The notes: a model not told the origin generated them from the letters alone. A DNA stretch of 64,000 nt from Niallia circulans (GCF_007273535.1 NZ_RIBP01000004.1:1712001-1776000), one strand, 5' to 3'; shown: positions 1 to 8,551, counted from the first letter of the stretch. Translations and numbers: made by a program.

Positions 1-1
1 A

Positions 2-100
2 TGGAAGCTAATCGCGCAAATGCCATTCGGTAAACCAACAGCAGAACCAGGAGAAAAAGAATTTAAACCATTAGAAGATCGTGTGAGATTCTATAAATAA
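2..100 (+). CDS. Nitroreductase family protein, C-terminal end only
   Basis: Only the last 32 codons lie in the window; the frame is open from base 2 to a TAA at 98-100. The tail contains MPFGKPTAEPGEKEF followed by LEDRVRFY, which resembles the extreme C-terminus of FMN-dependent NAD(P)H nitroreductases (YdgI/YodC-like), where an MPFG...EKEF stretch closes the protein. The assignment rests on this short tail alone, so family membership is likely but the substrate is unknown. A strong terminator follows directly. Confidence 0.6.
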   Translation, partial: WKLIAQMPFGKPTAEPGEKEFKPLEDRVRFYK

Positions 101-106
101 TAAAGG

Positions 107-136
107 TGAGTGTGCAGAAATCCTGCACACTTTTTT
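107..136 (+). terminator. Rho-independent terminator after nitroreductase
   Basis: Nine-bp stem 109-117 with 123-131 (agtgtgcag / ctgcacact), followed by six T at 131-136. It closes the nitroreductase transcript and abuts the stop codon of the convergent histidine kinase. Confidence 0.85.
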
Positions 137-1256
137 AGTCCCAAGTTGAAATTGGGTGATGGATAAAAAATGAAGTCCATTCCTCGTCAGATTTACAGTA
201 AATGGTGCCGCCAATCTTGTCGATAATTTGCTTGCACACAAATAAACCAATACCTGTCCCAAGCTCTTTTGTCGTATAAAAAGGTTCAAAGATTGTTTTT
301 GTGTTTTCTTCCTCAATCATTGGCCCGTTATTGGAAATAACAAAGACTATTTCATCTGTGTTTGTTTGTGAGCTTATCTTTAAATCGCGTCCATTAGGCC
401 TTTGCTTTAAAGCATCAATAGAGTTCATGATTAGATTAAGGAGAACCTGTTTTAATTCATCTTTAAATGTATAGAGTAAAAGAGGCGTTTCTGTTTCAAT
501 CGTTAGATTAATTTTATTATCGACAGTGCTTGCATAACAAAGCTGTTTGAGATTTTCAAAAAGCAAATCAATTGCAACGTTTTCTTTGCCCTTTTTTACG
601 ATCTCGGTTTTCGAAGTATGAAGAAACTGGGTAATCCTGAAATTTAATTCGTTCAGTTCATGCTGAATAATGTCCAAGTATTTTAAATCAGGATACTCAT
701 CACGTAAGATTTTATTAAACCCTATTATAGCGGTTAATGGATTTCTGAACTCATGCACAAAACTGGAGGAGATTTGTCCGAGTACTGCGAGCTTATCCAT
801 ATGGTTATCATTGATATACTGTGTTTTCGTATGCAATTCTCGATTCTTTAATTGTGTGTATCTTTTAACGGCGTGATAACAGAAAGAATCAAATAGGGTG
901 TTCAGACTATTAACAAAAGATTCTAGTTCATTTGTGGGAAGATTCGCTTGAAAACAATATTTAATGAGAATACTTCTTCCTGCATTCACATTGAAGATGA
1001 AGTCACCGATATTAATATCGGCCTCAAGCCGCTCTTTGCCCACTTTATAAGCAAACTCCTTCAGTTCTGTCTTGGAATATTTGCCTTCTAGTACCTTTAT
1101 AAGAAGACCATACATTGTCACTGCATTTTTTTTGATTTCCTCCTTATGAGGATCATTTGATTCGATAACGGATTTATCTATCCATTCATCGATGAATGAC
1201 GACTGGTGTTCCATCAGAAATAACATAAGTTTATTTTGTTGGTCGTTTATAAGCAA
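135..1256 (-). CDS. Orphan cytoplasmic sensor histidine kinase
   Basis: Protein of 373 residues without membrane segments. Residues 1-140 form an all-helical N-terminal region resembling the RsbRD-type sensor domain (inference). The H-box FVHEFRNPLTAIIGF places the phosphorylated His at about residue 168; the N-box LNLIMNSIDAL and G-box ELGTGIGLFVCKQI of a HATPase_c domain follow. The start is TTG at 1256, preceded by GAGGG at good spacing. No response regulator is adjacent, so it is an orphan kinase. Feeding a phosphorelay such as Spo0 is possible but not shown here. It faces the nitroreductase terminator and diverges from licT. Confidence 0.8.
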   Translation of the reverse strand: MLINDQQNKLMLFLMEHQSSFIDEWIDKSVIESNDPHKEEIKKNAVTMYGLLIKVLEGKYSKTELKEFAYKVGKERLEADINIGDFIFNVNAGRSILIKYCFQANLPTNELESFVNSLNTLFDSFCYHAVKRYTQLKNRELHTKTQYINDNHMDKLAVLGQISSSFVHEFRNPLTAIIGFNKILRDEYPDLKYLDIIQHELNELNFRITQFLHTSKTEIVKKGKENVAIDLLFENLKQLCYASTVDNKINLTIETETPLLLYTFKDELKQVLLNLIMNSIDALKQRPNGRDLKISSQTNTDEIVFVISNNGPMIEEENTKTIFEPFYTTKELGTGIGLFVCKQIIDKIGGTIYCKSDEEWTSFFIHHPISTWD

Positions 1257-1443
1257 AACAAACCCTCACTTTGCATTTTTTTTCAGTTTTGATTGGTATG
1301 TATGTAACTTATTCGACAAAGTGATTTAAAAACCTTTTTGAATACAGCTTTTGAAATTTTAAATATTGGCAGTTTTGAATAGTAGTTTTTCTGGAATAGT
1401 AAATACACAGGTTATTTTATAGGAACTTTGATGCATAATATTC
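1257..1443. other. Gene-free stretch between kinase and licT promoter
   Basis: AT-rich spacer between the divergent kinase start and the licT promoter. It must carry the kinase promoter on the minus strand, but I see no clear -35/-10 pair and no further ORF or repeat. Confidence 0.4.
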
Positions 1444-1472
1444 TTGCAATAGAAAACGTTATCATCTATAAT
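1444..1472 (+). promoter_or_regulatory. SigA promoter with embedded cre site, licT
   Basis: TTGCAA (1444-1449), a 17-bp spacer, then TATAAT (1467-1472). The spacer carries AGAAAACGTTATCA (1451-1464), matching the degenerate cre consensus TGWNANCGNTNWCA at every fixed position except the first. A CcpA site between -35 and -10 would repress by promoter occlusion, so licT should be under carbon catabolite repression. Confidence 0.8.
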
Positions 1473-1483
1473 AGGTTTAGTAA

Positions 1484-1576
1484 GGATTGTTACTGTTCGG
1501 CAGGCAAAACCTGAATCAACTAAACTTATGGAGCAAATTTGTTCTATCTATGAGTTTATTTGGTTCGGGTTTTTTT
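1484..1576 (+). promoter_or_regulatory. RAT antiterminator overlapping a terminator in the licT leader
   Basis: Bases 1484-1512 (GGATTGTTACTG...GGCAGGCAAAACCT) match the ribonucleic antiterminator bound by BglG/LicT/SacY proteins. Its 3' edge overlaps a long terminator stem: AAACCTGAA (1507-1515) pairs with TTCGGGTTT (1564-1572), and AAACTTAT and GAGCAAA further inside pair with ATGAGTTT and TTTGTTC, followed by a T run. The two structures are mutually exclusive. The element lies about 30 nt upstream of the licT start, so licT appears to antiterminate its own message. Confidence 0.88.
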
Positions 1577-1607
1577 ATGATAAAAATTCGAAGGAAAAGT
1601 GATTAGA

Positions 1608-2456
1608 ATGAAAATTTTAAAAGTGTTTAATAATAATGTCGCTTTGACTAAAGACCTTAATTCCATAGAGATGGTAGTGATGGGCAAAGGGCTCGCATTC
1701 CAGAAGAAGGTTGGAGACGAAATCGACGAAGAGAAGGTCCAAAAGACGTTTGTATCTCCTTCGGAAAACTTTGCGGCCAAGCTTTCCGAGCTATTGAATG
1801 AAATACCTTATGAGATTATGTCACTGTCAAAAGATATCATTGAGCTTGCAGAGAAGGAATTGCGCACAGAGCTGAATGATTCCTTGTATTTATCTTTATC
1901 AGATCATATTCACTTTGCCATTACGAGAATAAAAAATGATATACCAATCAAAAATGCGCTCATGTGGGAAGTAAAGAAGTTCTATAAGGCAGAATATCAG
2001 GTTGCCCGCCTTGCTTTAGGTTTAATTAAGGAAAGAACAGGTGTTGAACTTCCAGAAGATGAGGTTGCATCGATTGCTCTGCATATTTTTAATGCAAGAC
2101 AGGATCATACTGGCATGGAAGAAACAGTTACAATGACAAATATCGTTAAAGATGTGACGAATATTGTTAAGTATCATTATGGCATTGACTTTAATGAAGA
2201 ATCAGTCAATTACAGCCGGTTTATCACACATCTTCGCTACTTTGCTTACCGTATGCTTCGTGGTGAAATAAATGATGATCAAAACGATGCTCTTTATAAC
2301 CAGGTGAAGAGACAGTATGGCGAAGCTTATAAATGTACAATGAAGGTTGCCGACTACTTGGAAAAAGAATATACCATGAAGATGACAAAAGATGAGCTTG
2401 CCTACTTTATGATTCATATCCACCGTGTTTCGATAAGAGAGAAACGGATGAAATAA
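1608..2456 (+). CDS. licT: LicT/BglG-family transcriptional antiterminator
   Basis: RNA-binding antiterminator controlled by PTS phosphorylation. The first 55 residues form the CAT RNA-binding domain (MKILKVFNNNVALTK, VVMGKGLAFQKKVGD); two PRD domains follow, with conserved PRD histidines in SDHIHFAI, ALHIFNA, THLRYFA and MIHIHRV. Length (282 aa) fits the family. ATG 1608 is preferred because AAGGAAA ends about 11 nt upstream, whereas the GTG at 1599 lies too close to that SD. A terminator follows, so the gene is monocistronic. The nearest beta-glucoside PTS operon begins 2.5 kb away and carries no visible RAT, so the targets of this protein apart from itself lie elsewhere. Confidence 0.92.
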   Translation: MKILKVFNNNVALTKDLNSIEMVVMGKGLAFQKKVGDEIDEEKVQKTFVSPSENFAAKLSELLNEIPYEIMSLSKDIIELAEKELRTELNDSLYLSLSDHIHFAITRIKNDIPIKNALMWEVKKFYKAEYQVARLALGLIKERTGVELPEDEVASIALHIFNARQDHTGMEETVTMTNIVKDVTNIVKYHYGIDFNEESVNYSRFITHLRYFAYRMLRGEINDDQNDALYNQVKRQYGEAYKCTMKVADYLEKEYTMKMTKDELAYFMIHIHRVSIREKRMK

Positions 2457-2462
2457 TATAGC

Positions 2463-2496
2463 AAAAAACCACTGTTTAAGAAACAGTGGTTTTTTT
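2463..2496 (+). terminator. Bidirectional terminator licT / MFS gene
   Basis: Fifteen-bp stem 2463-2477 with 2481-2495 (ACCACTGTTT core), AAG loop, A run 5' and T run 3', so it can serve both converging genes. Confidence 0.9.
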
Positions 2497-2497
2497 G

Positions 2498-3988
2498 TTA
2501 GCCTTGCTGATTTAGTTTCGAATCGGTAATTTTTTCTTTTGTCATACTCAAGATGAACACGAATGACAGCAAAAGTGGAATGAAGGTCCACAGGAATGTT
2601 GTGCTGATGGAATCTGACAGCACATCGGTAATCTGTTTAAGAATATCTGCAGGAATATGAGCCCGTGCCTCTGGTGACAGGATACTTCCGCTTTCGGCGC
2701 CGCCTTCCTGAATTGTTGCTGGAAGATTATCTGTAAAGCTGTTTCGTTGGATTACTCCAAACACTGTTATTCCCAATGTCATTCCAAGAGAACGTAGGAA
2801 GTTGCTTGTTGAGCTGGCAATTCCCCGCTGCTGTGGCAACGCTTTTTGCAGGGATGCCATCCCAAGGACAGAGAAGGATGGTCCAACACCAAGCCCAATC
2901 ACCATCATATAAATCGTGATAGACCATCTTGGTGTAGTTGCATCAAGTGTGCTTAACAGGAATGTTCCGATTGCCATAATAATTCCAGAAGTCATCATTA
3001 TCGACTTATAGCTGAATTTATTTGCGAATGCTCCTCCAAGTGCAGCAGCAACACTTGATGTAACCATCATCGGCAGCAAAAGCAAGCCTGAATTGGTAGC
3101 AGTCCCGCCAGTCACTCCTTGGATATACAATGGAATGTAAATAGTTGACACCATGAACACACCGCCATAAAACATTCCAGTCAAAACGCTTGTTGTGTAA
3201 AGTCGCTCTTTAAACAAGTTAAATGGCAGAATAGGATCTTTTGCCCGTTTTTCCACAAGCAGAAAAACGATGAAGCAAACAACAGACAGTATAAATAAGG
3301 AGATAATCTGCCATGACTGCCAAGGATAAGTTTCTCCTCCTAATTCTAGTCCGAACATTAACGAAATAGAAAAACCTAACAAGAATACAAAGCCAAACCA
3401 ATCGATGATTTGTTTTGTATGTGTTTTTGATTCTTGATAAAAAATAACAATTAATGCTAATGCAATGATACCAATTGGAATATTTATAAAGAAAATCCAG
3501 CGCCAATCAAATTGTTCTGTAATAAAAGATCCTAATAATGGTCCTGCGATACTGGATAAACCGAAGACAGCACCGAAAATACCACTCATTTTCCCGCGGA
3601 CTTCGCGTGGGACTACATCCCAGATGATCGTGAATGCGATTGGCATTAAGGCGCTTCCGCCAATACCTTGGATAGCTCTGAAAATACAAAGCTGTATCAT
3701 TGTATTTGCCATTCCGCAAAGAATGGAACCTGCTAAAAATAGTAAAATTCCAAAAACAAAAAATTTCTTTCTGCCATACATATCCGATAATTTACCGAAT
3801 ATCGGCATACCTGCCATCTCTGCTACTAAATACGCGGAAGTAACCCAAACATATTTATCCATCCCGCCTAAGTCGCCGATAATGGAGCCCATGCTTGTTG
3901 CTACTATTGTGTTGTCAAGAGATGCAACAAATATCCCGAGCATTAAGGCAATCATAACAGGAACTAATCTTGTCTGTTTAGAAGACAT
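2498..3988 (-). CDS. DHA2-family (EmrB/QacA type) drug:H+ MFS exporter
   Basis: A 496-residue polytopic membrane protein with 14 predicted hydrophobic segments. The DHA2 features are visible: LDNTIVATSMGSI in TM1, the motif A loop GKLSDMYGRKKFF after TM2, FRAIQGIGGSALMPIAF, and the antiporter motif C around SSIAGPLLGSFI in TM5. Start ATG 3988 has GAGGG upstream. It is divergently transcribed from a TetR regulator across two palindromes, the usual layout of an inducible multidrug or antibiotic efflux system. The substrate cannot be read from the sequence. Confidence 0.9.
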   Translation of the reverse strand: MSSKQTRLVPVMIALMLGIFVASLDNTIVATSMGSIIGDLGGMDKYVWVTSAYLVAEMAGMPIFGKLSDMYGRKKFFVFGILLFLAGSILCGMANTMIQLCIFRAIQGIGGSALMPIAFTIIWDVVPREVRGKMSGIFGAVFGLSSIAGPLLGSFITEQFDWRWIFFINIPIGIIALALIVIFYQESKTHTKQIIDWFGFVFLLGFSISLMFGLELGGETYPWQSWQIISLFILSVVCFIVFLLVEKRAKDPILPFNLFKERLYTTSVLTGMFYGGVFMVSTIYIPLYIQGVTGGTATNSGLLLLPMMVTSSVAAALGGAFANKFSYKSIMMTSGIIMAIGTFLLSTLDATTPRWSITIYMMVIGLGVGPSFSVLGMASLQKALPQQRGIASSTSNFLRSLGMTLGITVFGVIQRNSFTDNLPATIQEGGAESGSILSPEARAHIPADILKQITDVLSDSISTTFLWTFIPLLLSFVFILSMTKEKITDSKLNQQG

Positions 3989-4010
3989 ACATTATAACCC
4001 TCATTTCTTA

Positions 4011-4055
4011 ATTTAACAGTGTTAAATAACCAATATGCAGTTTAACACGGTTAAA
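4011..4055. promoter_or_regulatory. Two palindromic TetR operators
   Basis: Operator 1 is ATTTAACAGTGTTAAAT (4011-4027, perfect 8-bp arms). Operator 2 is TTTAACACGGTTAAA (4041-4055, 6-bp arms). They share TTTAAC/GTTAAA halves, are about 29 bp apart centre to centre, and sit between the divergent MFS and TetR genes, so one repressor probably controls both. Confidence 0.8.
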
Positions 4056-4117
4056 TACGTTAGTAAAGAATTATAGCCACAAATAATATACAATATAAGT
4101 GTAAAGAGGTGACTTTT

Positions 4118-4762
4118 ATGCAGAAGAAAAATGTCAGCAAAGAAGCAATAATAAATGCGGCGCTTGAAATCCTCCGCGAACAAGGTTTATCACATGTGAC
4201 GATGAGAAATGTAGCAGCAAGGCTGAAAATAAAAGCGCCTGCTTTGTATTGGTATATCAAAAACAAACAGGAATTATTGGAGCTGCTTGGAGAATACATA
4301 GCATGCCAATTTACATTCCCGAAAGAATACAGCAGCTGGGAGGAAGAAGTAGAGTTGTTTTCTCTTGAGCTGAGAAGAGTATTATTGTCAGTCCCTGATG
4401 GAGCCGAAATCATGATGGTCACATTACCTGTTACAAAACAAAGATTGCTGCTAATTAACAGGACATTTGCGATTTTTCATCGGTCGGGCTTACGAGAAGA
4501 CAAAATTTTTCAGGCAGTTAATTTTATCAATACATATGTGACTTCCTATGTATTAGACGAACAAAAACAGCAAAGAATGCTTGAAGAAATTGGCTTTGAA
4601 GCAGTACAAGACAAATTCTCCGAAGCAATTGCAGCCCTTTCAAAAGCAGAAGCCCCTTATATATACCACCATTTCCTTTCACCAAACGAAGGACTAAAAT
4701 CAAGTAATGACTTCCTTTCCGGCTTGAGGGTAATCATAAAAGGACTGCAGCAGCTGCAATAA
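4118..4762 (+). CDS. TetR-family repressor (TetR_C ligand domain)
   Basis: Protein of 214 residues. The N-terminal HTH runs over roughly residues 4-50 (ALEILREQGLSHVTMRNVAARLKI, then APALYWYIKNKQELLELL); the rest is helical and looks like the TetR_C domain of true tetracycline-type repressors. Start ATG 4118 is spaced 6-7 nt from AAGAGGTG; the in-frame GTG at 4109 lies inside that SD. It most likely represses itself and the divergent MFS exporter via the palindromes at 4011-4055. Confidence 0.88.
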   Translation: MQKKNVSKEAIINAALEILREQGLSHVTMRNVAARLKIKAPALYWYIKNKQELLELLGEYIACQFTFPKEYSSWEEEVELFSLELRRVLLSVPDGAEIMMVTLPVTKQRLLLINRTFAIFHRSGLREDKIFQAVNFINTYVTSYVLDEQKQQRMLEEIGFEAVQDKFSEAIAALSKAEAPYIYHHFLSPNEGLKSSNDFLSGLRVIIKGLQQLQ

Positions 4763-4768
4763 GAATAG

Positions 4769-4796
4769 AAAGATGCCAATAAGGCATCTTTTTTTT
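4769..4796 (+). terminator. Terminator after tetR
   Basis: Stem AAAGATGCC / GGCATCTTT (4769-4777 with 4783-4791) with a short loop, then a run of T. Confidence 0.88.
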
Positions 4797-4845
4797 GTTC
4801 CATTTTCAAAGATTGAAAATGACTTTATTTTATAATTTAAATGTA

Positions 4846-4906
4846 TAGACAAATAAGAACAAATGATTATAATAATAAATGTAAGCGGTTTTTGAAAACG
4901 ATTTAA
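4846..4906 (+). promoter_or_regulatory. PTS operon promoter with two cre-like sites
   Basis: TAGACA (4846-4851), 16-bp spacer, TATAAT (4868-4873). Just downstream are TGTAAGCGGTTTTT (4880-4893, imperfect cre) and TGAAAACGATTTAA (4893-4906, one mismatch to cre). CcpA bound there would act as a roadblock at the transcription start. I see no RAT/terminator leader before the first gene. Confidence 0.75.
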
Positions 4907-4947
4907 CAAAATTTAATCATATAAAAAGGTAAAGGAGCATGAACGAT

Positions 4948-5259
4948 ATGAAAAAGATATTACTAGCTTGCAGTGCAGGAATGTCTACTAGTCTACTAGT
5001 TACTAAGATGGAAGAACATGCAAAAACAATCGGTGTAGAAGCAAAAATATGGGCTGTCGGCCAGGATAAAGCAAAGCAGGATATGGCAGAAGCAGATGTT
5101 GTCCTAATTGGTCCACAAATGAGCTTCTTGAAGGGGGAACTTCAAAAGGCGGCAGATCAATATGGAATTAAAGTGGATGTTATCGACATGATGGCATATG
5201 GTTTGGCAGATGGTCAAAAAGCCTATGAACAGGCAGTTGCTTTAATGGGTGATAAGTAA
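4948..5259 (+). CDS. licB: PTS lactose/cellobiose-type EIIB
   Basis: Cytoplasmic phosphocarrier of about 103 residues. The active-site loop LLACSAGMSTSLLV carries the phosphorylated Cys near residue 7 and matches the cellobiose/lichenan IIB signature. ATG 4948 is preferred over ATG 4939 because the AAAGGAG at 4931-4937 leaves 10 nt to the former but only one to the latter. It is first in a IIB-IIA-IIC-GH1 operon; the stop codon overlaps the IIA start by one base. Symbol by analogy with the lichenan system; the sugar could equally be cellobiose or an aryl-beta-glucoside. Confidence 0.9.
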   Translation: MKKILLACSAGMSTSLLVTKMEEHAKTIGVEAKIWAVGQDKAKQDMAEADVVLIGPQMSFLKGELQKAADQYGIKVDVIDMMAYGLADGQKAYEQAVALMGDK

Positions 5260-5591
5260 TGGAAAAGATTGATGTTAATACATTAACAGCAGAACAAATC
5301 AACTTTATGCTTATTCTTCACAGTGGCAATGCGAGGAGCAAAATCATTGAGGCGCTCCGTGAGTACCGTGCAGGTAAACCGGAGGCGGCAGATGAACTGC
5401 TTGTACAAGCAGAGGCGGATTTAAGTGTTGCCCATGAAATTCATTTTAAAATGGTTCAGCAAGAGGCATCCGGCAACAAGGTTGAATTCGCGCTTCTTCT
5501 TATGCATGCAGAGGACCATTTAATGTCAACGCTTTCCATGAAGGAGCTTGTGAAAGAGCTGCTTGAAATCTTTAAAGAAAAGAACCTATAA
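5259..5591 (+). CDS. licA: PTS lactose/cellobiose-type EIIA
   Basis: A small helical protein (110 aa) with the IIA pattern: an N-terminal helix EQINFMLILHSGNARSKIIEAL, then AHEIHFKMVQ and LLLMHAEDHLMS, whose first His is the expected phosphorylation site. It accepts phosphate from HPr and passes it to the neighbouring IIB. Translation is coupled to IIB (TAATG overlap). Confidence 0.92.
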   Translation: MEKIDVNTLTAEQINFMLILHSGNARSKIIEALREYRAGKPEAADELLVQAEADLSVAHEIHFKMVQQEASGNKVEFALLLMHAEDHLMSTLSMKELVKELLEIFKEKNL

Positions 5592-5624
5592 AAATAGCTG
5601 TATATCTAAAAGGGGGAGAATCCT

Positions 5625-6920
5625 GTGTTTGAAAAATTAAGCCAATTTTTGGTGCCGATAGCAGGGAAACTGAATAACAACCGTTACTTAACGGTCCTGC
5701 GTGACGCCTTTATGCTGTCATTTCCATTAACGATTTTCGGTTCTATCTTTGTTGTACTGACAAATCTGCCATTCTTAAAGAAATTTATGAGTGCAGATGC
5801 AATCGCATCCTTCCAATCGTTGTTTGGAATTGCTAACTCGGCTACAATGGGCATCATGTCTATCTTTGTTGTATTCGGTATCGGTTATTATCTGTCCAAA
5901 AGCTATAATGTGGAGGCTGTATTTGGCGGTGCAATCGCACTTGTTTCTTTCTTATTACTAACGCCATTTGTTGTTCAGCCAGAGACAGGTGAAGCAATTT
6001 CAGGTGTCATTCCTGTCGATCGCCTTGGCGCAAAAGGGATGTTCCTTGGCATGATCACTGCCTTTATCGCAGGGGAAATTTACCGTACGATTGTGCAAAA
6101 GAATATCACGATTAAAATGCCGCCAGGAGTTCCGCCGGCAGTAGCAAAATCATTCGCAGCATTAATTCCAGCTGTGCTTACATTGACTTTCTTCCTGCTT
6201 GTGAACGTTATTGTAACAGCAGCTTTTGATACAAACCTGCATGATGTTATTTATAAAGCAATTCAAGCACCGTTAGTAGGCTTGGGCAGTGGCATCATTC
6301 CAACACTTATTGCAGTATTCTTTATCCAAATTCTATGGTTCTTTGGTCTGCATGGTCAAATTATCATCAACTCTGTTATGGACCCAATTTGGAATACACT
6401 GCAAGTAGAAAACTTAACAGCATATACGAGCGGACAGGAAATACCACATATTATTTCAAAACCGTTCATGGAGATTTATACTGTCGGCATGGGTGGAACA
6501 GGTATGACACTTGCTGTCGTGTTCGCAATCCTGCTGTTTATGAAGAGTAAGCAAATGAAGCAAGTGGCGAAGCTTGGCCTTGGCCCTGGTATCTTTAACG
6601 TCAATGAGCCGATCATCTTCGGATTGCCGATTGTTATGAACCCATTAATTATTGTACCTTGGATCATCTCACCAATGATTGTTACGCTAGTTACTTATTT
6701 CGCTATGTCAACAGGAATTGTACCGCCTCCTACAGGTGTTACCGTTCCATGGACGGTGCCATTCTTCATTAACGGTATTATGGCTACTAACTCCTTCGCT
6801 GGAGGACTAATGCAGCTTGTTAATATGGCAATCGTATTTGCGATTTGGTTCCCATTCCTGAAAGTTATTGACCGTGTCAATGTGAAGAAGGAAGAAGAAG
6901 AAATGAAAAAAGCATCTTAA
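5625..6920 (+). CDS. licC: PTS lactose/cellobiose-type EIIC permease
   Basis: Membrane channel of 431 residues that imports and phosphorylates the sugar together with IIA/IIB. It has about ten hydrophobic segments, the family's FGLHGQI stretch, and GIFNVNEPIIFGLP, the conserved NEPIIFG sugar-binding loop. The tail is short and charged (KKEEEEMKKAS). Start is GTG 5625 behind AGGGGGAG. It lies 33 nt after IIA. Confidence 0.93.
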   Translation: MFEKLSQFLVPIAGKLNNNRYLTVLRDAFMLSFPLTIFGSIFVVLTNLPFLKKFMSADAIASFQSLFGIANSATMGIMSIFVVFGIGYYLSKSYNVEAVFGGAIALVSFLLLTPFVVQPETGEAISGVIPVDRLGAKGMFLGMITAFIAGEIYRTIVQKNITIKMPPGVPPAVAKSFAALIPAVLTLTFFLLVNVIVTAAFDTNLHDVIYKAIQAPLVGLGSGIIPTLIAVFFIQILWFFGLHGQIIINSVMDPIWNTLQVENLTAYTSGQEIPHIISKPFMEIYTVGMGGTGMTLAVVFAILLFMKSKQMKQVAKLGLGPGIFNVNEPIIFGLPIVMNPLIIVPWIISPMIVTLVTYFAMSTGIVPPPTGVTVPWTVPFFINGIMATNSFAGGLMQLVNMAIVFAIWFPFLKVIDRVNVKKEEEEMKKAS

Positions 6921-7047
6921 TAATACATGTATGGAAGGGAGGAAGCAGAGTATTGGGTTTTAGCGTCAGCAAAAGCTCTATACGCCTGCTTTTTCCTATA
7001 ACAAAGGAATTCATCTTAGAGTATGTCTTTGAAAGGGGAAAGAAAAA

Positions 7048-8451
7048 ATGTCAGTAAATAATGAAGTGAAATATAATTTTCCAGATGAATTTTGGTGGGG
7101 ATCTGCCGCATCAGCAACTCAAACGGAAGGTGCAGCAAATGTTGATGGAAAAGGACAAAATATTTGGGATTACTGGTACGAGCAGCAGCCAGAGCGTTTT
7201 TTTGATGGTGTTGGTCCACAAGATACATCGCAATTTTATGTAAAATATAAGGAAGATATTAAGCTGATGAAGGAAATCGGTCATAACTCCTTCCGCATGT
7301 CTATTTCGTGGTCAAGACTGTTCCCTGAGGGCAAGGGCGAGATTAACCCGAAAGCAGTCGAATTCTACAATAATGTTATAAATGAATTCATTGCTAATGA
7401 AGTAGAGCCATTTGTTGGGCTTTTCCACTTTGATATGCCGATGGAGCTTCAAAAAATCGGCGGGTGGGCAAACAGGGAAGTCGTTGATGCATATGTTAAC
7501 TATACAAGTACATGCTTCGAATTGTTTGGTGACCGTGTGAAGAAATGGTTTACACATAATGAACCAATCGTACCAGTGGAAGGCGGATATCTGTACGATT
7601 TCCATTATCCTAATGAGGTTGATTTCAAGAAGGCTGTCCAAGTCGGATACCATACAATCCTTGCAAGTGCAAAAGCGATTCAAGCATATAAAAACCAAGG
7701 ACAGGATGGGAAAATTGGAATCGTCCTTAATTTGACGCCATCTTATCCGCGCAGTCAAAATCCTGCCGATGTAAAAGCTTCCGTGTTGGCGGATGCCTTC
7801 TTTAACAGGTCATTTTTAGATCCTTCTGTTAAAGGTGAATTCCCTGCTGAGCTTGTTGCTATCCTGAAAGAGGAGGGCTTCATGCCTGAAATTGCAGATG
7901 GAGATTTGGAAATCATCCGCAATAATACAGTTGATATTCTTGGTGTTAACTATTATCAGCCAAGAAGGGTGAAGGCGAAAGAGCATCTTCCTAATCCAGA
8001 GGCTCCATTTATGCCAGACCGCTATTTTGATAACTACGTAATGCCTGGCAGAAAAATGAATCCGCACCGCGGCTGGGAAATTTACGAAAAAGGTATATAT
8101 GATATTTTAATCAATTTAAAAGATAACTATGGAAATATTGAATGCTTCATCTCTGAGAATGGAATGGGAGTTGAAGGAGAAGAAAAATTCCGTGACGAAA
8201 CAGGCATCATTCAAGATGATTACCGAATTGAGTTTATCTCAGACCATCTTAAATGGGTGCATCAAGCAATCGCGGAAGGCTCAAATGTAAAAGGCTATCA
8301 TTTATGGACATTCATGGATAACTGGTCTTGGACAAATGCGTACAAAAATAGGTATGGCTTCGTATCTGTTAACCTTAATAAAGACGGAGAACGCACAGTT
8401 AAAAAGAGCGGACAATGGTTTAAAGCAGTAGCAGAAAATAACGGGTTTTAA
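7048..8451 (+). CDS. GH1 6-phospho-beta-glucosidase of the PTS operon
   Basis: Intracellular family 1 glycosidase (467 aa) that should split the phosphorylated beta-glucoside delivered by the upstream PTS. The acid/base is Glu172 in THNEP and the nucleophile Glu370 in ISENG. At the phosphate-recognition loop the sequence is NWSWTNAYKNRYG: the Ser replaces the Glu of ordinary beta-glucosidases and the Tyr is present, both typical of phospho-specific GH1 enzymes, but the usual Lys of the K-x-Tyr pair is Asn. It lies 127 nt after IIC, with a weak hairpin between, and AAAGGGGAAAG as SD. A strong terminator ends the operon. Confidence 0.9.
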   Translation: MSVNNEVKYNFPDEFWWGSAASATQTEGAANVDGKGQNIWDYWYEQQPERFFDGVGPQDTSQFYVKYKEDIKLMKEIGHNSFRMSISWSRLFPEGKGEINPKAVEFYNNVINEFIANEVEPFVGLFHFDMPMELQKIGGWANREVVDAYVNYTSTCFELFGDRVKKWFTHNEPIVPVEGGYLYDFHYPNEVDFKKAVQVGYHTILASAKAIQAYKNQGQDGKIGIVLNLTPSYPRSQNPADVKASVLADAFFNRSFLDPSVKGEFPAELVAILKEEGFMPEIADGDLEIIRNNTVDILGVNYYQPRRVKAKEHLPNPEAPFMPDRYFDNYVMPGRKMNPHRGWEIYEKGIYDILINLKDNYGNIECFISENGMGVEGEEKFRDETGIIQDDYRIEFISDHLKWVHQAIAEGSNVKGYHLWTFMDNWSWTNAYKNRYGFVSVNLNKDGERTVKKSGQWFKAVAENNGF

Positions 8452-8460
8452 ATGAGAGAA

Positions 8461-8494
8461 AAAAGTGATTTCAACTGAAATCACTTTTTTTTTT
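8461..8494 (+). terminator. Terminator of the PTS operon
   Basis: Thirteen-bp perfect stem 8461-8473 with 8476-8488 (AAAAGTGATTTCA), two-base loop, then a long T run. Confidence 0.92.
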
Positions 8495-8521
8495 GCAATC
8501 TTGGAAGCTATCTTTCTATTA

Positions 8522-8551
8522 TTGACGGTTAACTTCACAGGGGTTTATAAT
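8522..8551 (+). promoter_or_regulatory. SigA promoter of the esterase gene
   Basis: TTGACG (8522-8527), 18-bp spacer, TATAAT (8546-8551). GTTAAC/GTTAACG motifs occur inside the spacer (8528-8533) and downstream (8579-8585) and could be regulator contacts. Confidence 0.75.

Noticed and set aside
6960..6995. Possible intra-operon terminator between IIC and GH1
   Set aside because: AAAAGC/GCTTTT hairpin has only six pairs, an 11-base loop and no adequate T run; I treat the genes as one operon.
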